IMG/VR virus record: IMGVR_UViG_3300046009_014071
Location: 1-31,238 of that record
Direction: 5' to 3' (one strand)
DNA from: a virus
Length of the DNA stretch: 31,238 bases
Shown here: positions 1-6,894 of the stretch, in pieces
Layout of the letters: each line of letters starts with the position of its first letter
How positions within the stretch are numbered: position 1 is the first letter of the stretch
Translations under genes and position numbers: made by a program
The notes under the pieces: generated by a model
Told to the model about the DNA's origin: nothing
The model's database searches: none
What the model saw: the letters and a program-made list of their open reading frames with translations, nothing else

Positions 1-169
1 ACCAACACTTATAGACATTTTCTATGTAATTCACCTCCAAATTGTGTTTATTTCTTCCGTCATCACATACGGGGCAGTTGAAAGAAATTTGTCCTCTATT
101 TGGGTAGTGAAGTCCATGATCACCAAGAACTTCTTCTAATAACTCAACTAATGCTTCATTTTCATCCAT
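1..169 (-). CDS. DNA primase, DnaG-type, N-terminal zinc-finger fragment (cut by window edge)
   Basis: The first 56 codons of a leftward gene are visible; the rest lies outside the window. The translation begins MDENEALVELLEEVL and contains NCPVCDDGRNKHNLEV followed by VYKCW, so Cys32, Cys35 and Cys55 are spaced as in the zinc-binding (CHC2-type) domain that opens bacterial and phage DnaG-like primases. His42 may be a further ligand. In that family the finger helps read the template so that the primase can lay down RNA primers for the replisome. The ATG at 169 is preceded by AAGGG with almost no spacing, so the ribosome site is not typical. The gene diverges from the plus-strand fibre genes starting at 253. 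The family call rests only on the finger; another zinc-ribbon replication protein is possible. Confidence 0.72.
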   Translation of the reverse strand, partial: MDENEALVELLEEVLGDHGLHYPNRGQISFNCPVCDDGRNKHNLEVNYIENVYKCW

Positions 170-252
170 CCCTTATAATATAAACTAATAAAGTAAGTTT
201 ATCAACTTCACAAGTTTTCTATTACAACTATATTTATAAAAATAAAATATCT
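170..252. promoter_or_regulatory. Divergent intergenic region between primase and fibre genes
   Basis: These 83 bases separate two genes that start in opposite directions, so promoters for both are expected here. The stretch is very AT-rich. It contains a TATAAT-like hexamer at 174-179 and a TATTTATA octamer at 231-238. No matching -35 element and no Bacteroidota-type TAnnTTTG box is evident, so no transcription start can be assigned. Promoter content is inferred from gene orientation. Confidence 0.4.
231..238 (+). promoter_or_regulatory. TATTTATA gene-start motif
   Basis: This exact TATTTATA lies 14 bases before the ATG at 253 and is on the same strand as that gene. The same octamer, oriented with the gene, precedes several minus-strand genes in this window. 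It could be a promoter element or a translation-initiation signal; the sequence alone does not decide. Confidence 0.35.
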
Positions 253-474
253 ATGCCAAACCAAGTAACAGTTTCTACTATAACAGGTACACCACCATAC
301 AGCATATATGTGTGTAATCAGTTATTTACCGCTTGTTTTTATGTCACAACAATTGGTTCAGGTAGTATACCATATACTTTTAATGTACCATTTATTTATT
401 CTAATTTTTCAACTGTGGGTATTAAAATAGTAGATGCGGATGGTTGCATAATAACTCAAACAGTAACGTTCTAA
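253..474 (+). CDS. Small single-domain tail/adhesin-like protein (73 aa)
   Basis: This 73-residue protein is rich in Ser, Thr, Val and aromatic residues. Its pattern is V-x-V-x-x-I, then Pro, CN, Cys and ending DADGCIITQTVTF. The same order occurs in the 100-residue protein at 10868-11170 (CN, Cys, P-x-x-F, K-x-x-D-x-x-GC-x-x-T-x-T), so the two look like diverged copies of one beta-rich domain. The closing D-x-x-GC strand resembles the end of SprB-type repeats. There is no signal peptide or membrane segment. Its stop overlaps the ATG of the next gene as TAATG, implying translational coupling with the 764-residue adhesin-like protein. A tail-tip or fibre accessory role is inferred from this context; the function is unknown. 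Confidence 0.7.
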   Translation: MPNQVTVSTITGTPPYSIYVCNQLFTACFYVTTIGSGSIPYTFNVPFIYSNFSTVGIKIVDADGCIITQTVTF

Positions 475-2768
475 TGCCAGCATGTAATAATTTAGGAAAT
501 TGGTCTTACGGTACAACAGCAAGTGGTGCATGTAATTCAATGTCAACCATAACAATTTATGGTGATAGTTTTAATGTTGGAGAAACATTATATTCGGGTT
601 CTCTATGTAATCCAATTGATGAAATTTCAAATGGTTATTATTCAAATGGTATTGTTGCATTTAGATATTTAGGTGGGTTTAGATTTTTTGTTTCTTGTTA
701 TTGTGAAGACGATTACTGTGTTTTCGATACCATTTTATTTGATGATACTTATGAAGTAGCCGGAACATACGATAATAATGTTTATTTCTCAGGTCTTTCA
801 ACATCATATGTAATTTATTACTCAACAGTACAAACTCAATGGTGTTTATCATCAAGTTTAGGTGGAGTATGTGATCTATGGGGACCTATGGGTTCAACTT
901 CACAGTGTCCTGACTTAGATGCGAGTCTATTCTATTCCGGTGTTTGTCAAACAATAATAACAAGTACGGATCCTTGTGCTGTGTTTGATTTTAACGCAGT
1001 TTTTGATTGTTTTAGTATTCCACCTCCACCACCTCCTTCGGCATCACCAACACCAACACCTACACCTACACCAACACCTACACCAACAAATCCTTGTGGT
1101 GGTTTTGTTGCGTCAATAACAGGACTTGGTGTCACACCAACACCAAGTGTTACCGCATCACCAACACCCAGTGCAACACCTGATGTAACAAGACCTTGTA
1201 ATTTCAGTGGGACAGCAATTTTTAATGGTATTTCAGAAAGAATAATTTGTGGAGATAGTAAAAAATTCAAAGATTGTTTCACAGGGTTTGATTACTACAC
1301 GACTCAACCATTATTAGATCCAATAGGTAATCCTTTAAGTGAGGGTTATGTTTATCAAGTTGTGGTAAATGGTGTTCAGTTATGTGCAATATATGAAGGT
1401 TTAAATCAGAATATAAGTGGAGTTGATAATATACAAATTGTCGGTGTAATTGGTGATTCTGCACAAGGTGCTTGTTTACAATGTATACCATCAACACCTG
1501 AACCAATTTATGATTGTTTAGTTGTTCATTCTGAATGTGCAGGTGGTAGTGGAGCCATTAATGTAAACCCCGGAACGGTAATAAATGGTAGATTTTCATA
1601 TTCATTTAACTTTCCACTAAATATAAATTTCTCATCATATACATATACAATATATTGGGATGATATAAACGTAAGGTGGGTAGTTGCCGATTCAACTAAT
1701 AATCTTGCAGGTATGTATTTAAATCTTGACATACCAATGCCTATTGGTTCTACCTCAGAATGGGTTTCTGTTCCACCACCACTTTCACCATCCTTAGCTT
1801 GTATTACAATGAGTGCTGGATTCTATACGACTAACACCGGAATACCTTGTCCTACACCAACAATAACACCAACTCCAACAGTAACACCGGGACTACCTCC
1901 ACCACCTCCTTCGGCATCACCAACACCCACACCAACTCCAACACCTTCTCCAAGTGCTGGTTGTTGTATACCATCTACTAATTTGAAGTTACCTGGAGGT
2001 AATGTATTTTTGAACGGGGTGACCTTAAGTTTTTCATCGACACAACCCGCTGGACTATCAATTTTTACACTTCCTAATATAATGTCACCTGCGTGTCTTC
2101 CACAACAACAACTAATTAATTGTTTGTTTACAGCACCTAATAGTTTTCAAGATTGGAACTATACAATAAATTTCAGTCAACCTGTAAATAATGTAAAAAT
2201 ACAAATTATAAATTATAGTTCAAGTTCCGCATCCGACACTCAAGAAAAAATTACTTTTACCACAAATACAAATGTTCCTACAATATTTAATTGTGATGGG
2301 TGTAATGTCTTAGTACAAAATAATTCTATAATATCTAATCCAGTACCACCCGGTGGTCTTAGTAACGGTAGTGGTGCGTTCATTATTTCCACAACCACAC
2401 CTTTCAACTCTCTCACACTAACACCTAGTATGTTAGGAACCAACCCTCAAGGTTATAAAGTGTCTGTATTTATCAGAATTTGTAATTTGACACCAACAGA
2501 ATTTGAGTGGACTAGTGGTAACGAATGGTATTCAGATGAAGTTATTGCATGTTCTAACTATATTTCATTTGGTGGTGGTTCATGGACTACAGATACTTCA
2601 GTCCCAACAGTTTCACATGATTTAATTGATGATAGTACAGGTTTACCTGTTACAGGTCAGGGGGGTACTTGGATATCGATATCGAGTATAAGTAATCCTG
2701 GTATTGTAATTTACGCAGTTCAAGTGGATTCAAATGGTGAAATTATTGATGTCGTAGTCTGTCCATAA
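474..2768 (+). CDS. Modular fibre/adhesin-like protein with Pro/Thr-rich linkers (764 aa)
   Basis: The start is taken as the ATG at 474, which overlaps the preceding stop (TAATG); an upstream in-frame start at 444 would read back into the previous gene. The protein is a chain of Cys-containing, beta-rich domains joined by low-complexity linkers. The linkers are at about residues 183-206 (PPPPPP, then SPTPTPTPTP), 220-240 and 459-494. One domain at about residues 346-447 has the core YTIYWDDINVRWVV, and a weaker copy lies at about 93-158 (YVIYYSTVQTQWCL). Similar cores occur in the 682- and 1114-residue proteins of the minus-strand cluster. No catalytic motif is recognisable. A receptor-binding or decoration role on the virion is inferred from architecture. 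The gene and its small upstream partner are the only plus-strand genes in the window, facing the resolvase across a duplicated terminator. Confidence 0.75.
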   Translation: MPACNNLGNWSYGTTASGACNSMSTITIYGDSFNVGETLYSGSLCNPIDEISNGYYSNGIVAFRYLGGFRFFVSCYCEDDYCVFDTILFDDTYEVAGTYDNNVYFSGLSTSYVIYYSTVQTQWCLSSSLGGVCDLWGPMGSTSQCPDLDASLFYSGVCQTIITSTDPCAVFDFNAVFDCFSIPPPPPPSASPTPTPTPTPTPTPTNPCGGFVASITGLGVTPTPSVTASPTPSATPDVTRPCNFSGTAIFNGISERIICGDSKKFKDCFTGFDYYTTQPLLDPIGNPLSEGYVYQVVVNGVQLCAIYEGLNQNISGVDNIQIVGVIGDSAQGACLQCIPSTPEPIYDCLVVHSECAGGSGAINVNPGTVINGRFSYSFNFPLNINFSSYTYTIYWDDINVRWVVADSTNNLAGMYLNLDIPMPIGSTSEWVSVPPPLSPSLACITMSAGFYTTNTGIPCPTPTITPTPTVTPGLPPPPPSASPTPTPTPTPSPSAGCCIPSTNLKLPGGNVFLNGVTLSFSSTQPAGLSIFTLPNIMSPACLPQQQLINCLFTAPNSFQDWNYTINFSQPVNNVKIQIINYSSSSASDTQEKITFTTNTNVPTIFNCDGCNVLVQNNSIISNPVPPGGLSNGSGAFIISTTTPFNSLTLTPSMLGTNPQGYKVSVFIRICNLTPTEFEWTSGNEWYSDEVIACSNYISFGGGSWTTDTSVPTVSHDLIDDSTGLPVTGQGGTWISISSISNPGIVIYAVQVDSNGEIIDVVVCP
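1022..1054 (+). repeat. 33-bp direct repeat, copy 1
   Basis: This copy is identical over 33 bases to 1895-1927 and encodes PPPPPSASPTP. The two copies lie 873 bases apart, an exact multiple of three, inside the same reading frame of the 764-residue protein. Each copy opens a Pro/Thr-rich linker. Confidence 0.85.
1043..1089 (+). repeat. Imperfect hexamer repeat encoding a Thr-Pro linker
   Basis: A run of alternating ACCAAC and ACCTAC-type hexamers encodes the Pro-Thr stretch of the first linker of the 764-residue protein. Unit-by-unit gain or loss here would change linker length without changing frame. Confidence 0.75.
1895..1927 (+). repeat. 33-bp direct repeat, copy 2
   Basis: This is the second exact copy of the 1022-1054 element. 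It opens the last Pro/Thr-rich linker (about residues 474-494) of the 764-residue protein. Confidence 0.85.
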
Positions 2769-2797
2769 TCACTTATCGTGTTTTTGTTATAAAAAAA

Positions 2798-2817
2798 TAT
2801 CGGTCATAAAACCGATA
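2798..2817 (-). terminator. Terminator hairpin, copy nearer the fibre gene
   Basis: A 7-bp stem (TATCGGT with ACCGATA) closes a 6-base loop. The run of seven A on its left becomes a T-tract on the minus strand, so it fits an intrinsic terminator for leftward transcription coming from the resolvase gene. It is the second hairpin that leftward transcription meets. Confidence 0.75.
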
Positions 2818-2822
2818 AAAAA

Positions 2823-2848
2823 AAATATCGGTCATAAAACCGATATTT
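2823..2848 (-). terminator. Terminator hairpin, copy nearer the resolvase gene
   Basis: A 10-bp stem (AAATATCGGT with ACCGATATTT) closes the same 6-base loop as the hairpin at 2798-2817. Preceding A residues give a T-tract on the minus strand. The two hairpins are a 28-bp tandem repeat. This one also ends in ATTT on the plus strand, so weak bidirectional use between the convergent genes is possible. Confidence 0.78.
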
Positions 2849-2872
2849 CTCATTATAAACTAACTTTATTAA

Positions 2873-3478
2873 TTATTTCCAAATTTCTTTAAATCTCATA
2901 AAACCTAATACACAAGTATAAGCATCTGTTTGATCAAAATTTTCTTTTTTAAGTGTGTTGTTTTTAGTATAGTGCCAAGTAATTTGTGGTTCTCTTTTTG
3001 CGACTTTTTCCCAAATTATCATTTTTTTATCTATGTCTTTTGGTAGACCACCAAATAACACAAATTTCTTTTTATCATTTTCTTGTACTAAATCAGGAAA
3101 AGCAAATTTTCTTGAGTTATATGTTGAGATAAACTCAGGTATTATTCCTAAAATGTTATAAATCTCTTTAAATACAAAACTATTAAATCTTAACAATGTT
3201 TGAATTGTATAAATATTATTAGAGTTCAATAACGGTTCTTCAATTACAACTCTTACAATACCTAAGTCTTTATACTGTTTTAGTTTTTCCGCAAATATTT
3301 CAGATTTTAAGATCAACTCTTTTAGTTTATCATCATCATTTCCCATTTTTGGTCTTGGTGAAATATGAGTAAGTTCTAATAATTCTTGAGTTTGTATATC
3401 AAACAAAGCCCATCCGATAGTTTTGGTAGAAATGTCCAAACCTAACACTTTTGGTGAGTTTTTTAAATTTTTTGCCAT
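2873..3478 (-). CDS. RuvC-like Holliday junction resolvase (201 aa)
   Basis: The protein has the RNase H-fold signature of RuvC-type resolvases. The first strand carries VLGLDISTKTIGWAL with Asp15, a middle strand carries VVIEEPLL with Glu80/Glu81, and the C-terminal helix carries DQTDAYTCVLG with Asp182 and Asp185. These acidic residues bind the metal ions that cut branched DNA in the family. Its length is close to that of bacterial RuvC. In a phage it would resolve recombination or replication branches before packaging. The gene starts 49 bases after the stop of the 1114-residue fibre gene and is followed by a duplicated terminator, so it closes the leftward transcription unit. A different RNase H-like nuclease of the RuvC superfamily is the main alternative. 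Confidence 0.82.
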   Translation of the reverse strand: MAKNLKNSPKVLGLDISTKTIGWALFDIQTQELLELTHISPRPKMGNDDDKLKELILKSEIFAEKLKQYKDLGIVRVVIEEPLLNSNNIYTIQTLLRFNSFVFKEIYNILGIIPEFISTYNSRKFAFPDLVQENDKKKFVLFGGLPKDIDKKMIIWEKVAKREPQITWHYTKNNTLKKENFDQTDAYTCVLGFMRFKEIWK

Positions 3479-3527
3479 AAATGCTTTTTTATAGTATAGT
3501 AAGAATTAATTAAACCTGAAGTTTATT

Positions 3528-6500
3528 TTATAAATCAAGTTTAACGACGTACTGTTGGATACCTTGTCTTAAGGTTGGTGATTGTAATTTAGATACAACT
3601 AACAAATCTTTATTCTCATCAAATAATCCAATTTCAGTTATGTACGAAGGTGTTCCTGGTACCCAACTTGGGTTTTGTGATACTAAAAATTCTACTTGAC
3701 CCAAATTAACTTTATACTTCATCTCATAAATTGTTGCCTGTATATCAGTTTCAATATTACCATAAAAATAATACTCATCACCAAAATTTAGTTTTGGTCC
3801 GTTATCACCAGTAGGTACTAAATTAATATAATCATTTAATTTATAATATGGTGCGGCATCGTAATTTTGAGGTGTAATAATAAATGTAGATCCTGTTAAT
3901 GATTTTTCAGTTACATATCCATTTATAAATTGTGATTGTATCTGAGGTGTAAAATCAATTATCTTCCAAGATGAAGGATCTGGTCGTTGACCTGTAACAA
4001 CTTTTTGAGCTAAGATCTTAAACTTAGTTGCCCAAAAACCTGTTTCAATATTACAAACAGGACAAGCGGTAGTCGTAGTTGTTACCTGAGAAATATTAAC
4101 ATTTCCAAAATTATAATTAGTTGGGTTGTTATTCGTGACGTTACTTGTACTTAATGCAATTGCCGAGTTTAATAAACCTGTTGTACAATTTTGAGTACAA
4201 GCACCAACCGTTACAGATCCACTACCTAAATTATAATTATTATTTGCAACACATACATCAATACTCTCACCACTTAATAAATTTTGGGAATTAATTAGTC
4301 CATTACAGTCCATCCAATTAACTTGAGCATCATCTTGTGCGGTAAAAGTAATACAAGTACAACTTGGTGGACATTCTCCTCGTATTGAATCTATAGAATC
4401 ATAAGTACTAGTAACCCAAGATCCGATTGGTAATTCAGTTTGTGTAACTCCTGTTAAATTTCCAACTAAGGTGTTAGAAATTTCTAAAGCCCAATAATCA
4501 TTTGAATTATCATAGTAAATAACTGAGTTATTATTAGTTGATAAATAAACAATACTTGCTCCACTAATAACTTGAACATAAGAGCTCTCGTAACAACTCG
4601 ATGGTGTCGGACAAATAGTTAAACAAAGATCATTTGAGAAGCCACAAGATGTAAATCCACTGAAAGTTATTGCTCCGGCAGCAGAGAAATCACCAATAGG
4701 TGACTCAGTTGTGAAAATTGTTGTTGGTATTTCAGGTGATTCTAATTCTATGAAAACCCATTCATTACCTGTCCAATATATGTTAGAAGCGTAAGGATCA
4801 TCTAATGTAGTAACAAACACGGGTTGACCATTCATAATCATTCCTGAGTTATAATAATAAAGTTGTGTTGATGTGTCATTAACATCGTCAACAATATTTA
4901 ATTGGAATCCGTTTTCCCAACAAGGAGGATTTAAAGTTGTAGTTGTCGTTGTATTTGATGTTGTTGTAGTTGTTGTTGGTATGTATCCAGGTTGATTTAA
5001 ACAAGGAAACTCAGGTCCAAATCTAACCGCCACGTTTTTACTAACATCAGGATTACAATTGTTATCATTTCCAACTACTTTAGAATAGTAATTACTATGT
5101 AACCAATTAGTAAAACAGAAATCATTTTCTAATTGATATGTTATGTACATAGTTTCAGTATTACCTGTTAAAATACCATCTGAAGATGTTGAATTATCAC
5201 AAACATTTGGTGTTATCAAAGAAACTTGTGGTGCCGGTAAAGTAAAATTTCTATTTGACTTATACGACATTGCCGCAACAATTTCTTCGTCATCTATAAT
5301 AACTAATTGAGAATCAGGGAAAACTTTACCAACTCTGTTTGGAATTCCATTGGCGTTTGGATATGTGTCCCAAAGATTGTAATATCTTAATCCCGGTTGA
5401 TTCATATCACTATTCTTAGTTGACTTAATATATTGAACTTTAAATAATTCTTTATCGTCAAATCCTGGAGGGTCTACCCAAAAAGTAACCCCAAAACAAC
5501 ATTGTCTGTTTTTATGCCACATAAGCCAAGGGATATGTAACTTAAAGTTTCTCGCTTGTCCTGTAGTATCACTTGGGTTTGTTGGGTCATATGGTTCTAA
5601 TGCAAATTTCTCACCATAGAAAAAGTCTATTGTTTGATTTGTATAATGTATAATTGCAATTGCCTTTTGTTCCTCAGGTGTTACTATAATTTTATCCCCT
5701 AATGAATTATAATAATATACATCGTCAGTTGCAGTTTGACCACTTGACGAGTTATAACCAAAATATTCTTTACTTCCTATGTAATCGATGGATCCGAACT
5801 TGTTATAACCTTGATATAATGTTGGTATTAAACCGGCAGGATTTTCAGTCCAAGGGATATTCATATTCCATATTTTAACATTGAACTGATCTATATCACA
5901 AATAGATTCAAAATCAATTACCGAATCAGCCCAATGTGGTCTTGGTGTATAACTATCGTATTGTGTTGTCATATTTGGCGGATACACAATAACTCTTGCG
6001 CAACAATCAGGAGAAATATCACAATAATCAGGTGTATTTCTATCTAATGTTATAAGGTTATCACATACATCAATAATTCTATATGTTAAAATCAAATAAC
6101 AACTATTCATTGACATATAACACTCAGGAAGTGGTGTTGGTGGACACGCAGGTCTTGGTGAAGGACTAACACAAGGTGTTTGGGTTAATGTTGGTGTTGG
6201 TGTAGGGCTAGCACAATTTATGGTACCTACCGTCGCACTTGGGGTTGGGGTTGGTGTAACCTGTCCTGTTGAATTTGGGGTTGGGGTTGGTGTAGGAGTT
6301 GGTAAATTATCACAATAACAATTACTACAACCGTTTCCATCAAAATATATGGTTATAAAATCACCAACACTTGGTTTTCTTGTGTTGGTGTAATTACAAA
6401 TAGAACTTTCTAATAAAATTTTATTATCACCAACAAACTGATTCATTGGTACCTCGTAATTTGCGGTTACAACATAATAATCACCAGTTAAAACTCTCCA

Positions 6501-6872
6501 ACTTATTGGTGAACCTGAAGTAACACCATCAAAGAAACCTCTCATTGCTGCTCTATTATAAACAGATTCAATTGTTGAGTCCATGTAAGGAATTCCATAT
6601 GTATTAGTTTCTCCTTGATCAACCAAATATGGATATTTTACATATTGTTTATTTGATTGTGGAACACCTGAACTATTTTGGGCATTGAATTGTGGTTCTA
6701 AAACAAAACTATTCGCTTGGTTATATGTGTTTGGTAATTTATCATATGAAACTTCACTATCTCCAACTTGGAAATAAGAGATTTTAAAATTACCTTGTGA
6801 TAATTTTTGTCTCCCTGTATCGGTTATTCTTGTGTTTACAAGACCTGAAGTATTTTTTATTATGTAACCCAT
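3528..6872 (-). CDS. Collar-type tail fibre protein with inserted adhesin cassettes (1114 aa)
   Basis: The N-terminus (TRITDTGRQKLSQGNFKIS, then FQVGDSEV, residues about 14-41) and the C-terminus (YITEIGLFDENKDLLVVSKL, about 1077-1096) resemble the two ends of the tail-collar/tail-fibre attachment domain of P2-like and other phages. Between them the chain is interrupted by a Pro/Thr-rich linker with Cys (about 190-249) and by a segment of about 300 residues bracketed by Thr runs (TTTTTTSNTTTTTT at about 632-646 and VTTTTT ending at residue 935). That segment contains two IYW/W-type domains (NIYWTGNEWVF and VIYYDNSNDYWAL). The region 250-625 is a further conserved-looking body. No enzymatic motif is seen. 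Its position at the end of the tail cluster fits a fibre or adhesin attached to the baseplate. The exact family name needs a profile search. Confidence 0.72.
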   Translation of the reverse strand: MGYIIKNTSGLVNTRITDTGRQKLSQGNFKISYFQVGDSEVSYDKLPNTYNQANSFVLEPQFNAQNSSGVPQSNKQYVKYPYLVDQGETNTYGIPYMDSTIESVYNRAAMRGFFDGVTSGSPISWRVLTGDYYVVTANYEVPMNQFVGDNKILLESSICNYTNTRKPSVGDFITIYFDGNGCSNCYCDNLPTPTPTPTPNSTGQVTPTPTPSATVGTINCASPTPTPTLTQTPCVSPSPRPACPPTPLPECYMSMNSCYLILTYRIIDVCDNLITLDRNTPDYCDISPDCCARVIVYPPNMTTQYDSYTPRPHWADSVIDFESICDIDQFNVKIWNMNIPWTENPAGLIPTLYQGYNKFGSIDYIGSKEYFGYNSSSGQTATDDVYYYNSLGDKIIVTPEEQKAIAIIHYTNQTIDFFYGEKFALEPYDPTNPSDTTGQARNFKLHIPWLMWHKNRQCCFGVTFWVDPPGFDDKELFKVQYIKSTKNSDMNQPGLRYYNLWDTYPNANGIPNRVGKVFPDSQLVIIDDEEIVAAMSYKSNRNFTLPAPQVSLITPNVCDNSTSSDGILTGNTETMYITYQLENDFCFTNWLHSNYYSKVVGNDNNCNPDVSKNVAVRFGPEFPCLNQPGYIPTTTTTTSNTTTTTTLNPPCWENGFQLNIVDDVNDTSTQLYYYNSGMIMNGQPVFVTTLDDPYASNIYWTGNEWVFIELESPEIPTTIFTTESPIGDFSAAGAITFSGFTSCGFSNDLCLTICPTPSSCYESSYVQVISGASIVYLSTNNNSVIYYDNSNDYWALEISNTLVGNLTGVTQTELPIGSWVTSTYDSIDSIRGECPPSCTCITFTAQDDAQVNWMDCNGLINSQNLLSGESIDVCVANNNYNLGSGSVTVGACTQNCTTGLLNSAIALSTSNVTNNNPTNYNFGNVNISQVTTTTTACPVCNIETGFWATKFKILAQKVVTGQRPDPSSWKIIDFTPQIQSQFINGYVTEKSLTGSTFIITPQNYDAAPYYKLNDYINLVPTGDNGPKLNFGDEYYFYGNIETDIQATIYEMKYKVNLGQVEFLVSQNPSWVPGTPSYITEIGLFDENKDLLVVSKLQSPTLRQGIQQYVVKLDL

Positions 6873-6877
6873 TTAGT

Positions 6878-6885
6878 TATAAATA
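6878..6885 (-). promoter_or_regulatory. TATTTATA gene-start motif
   Basis: Minus-strand TATTTATA lies 5 bases before the ATG of the 1114-residue fibre gene. That is too close for a promoter with a normal leader, unless the transcript is leaderless. Confidence 0.35.
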
Positions 6886-6894
6886 TTAGTTTTA

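Noticed and set aside
444-473. Earlier start for the 764-residue protein
   Set aside because: It lies within the coding sequence of the 73-residue gene; the TAATG overlap at 472-476 is a more natural start and matches four other genes here.
947-1282. Minus-strand open frame rich in Gly-Val
   Set aside because: It is the antisense of the Pro/Thr-rich linker coding region of the 764-residue plus-strand gene, a composition effect.
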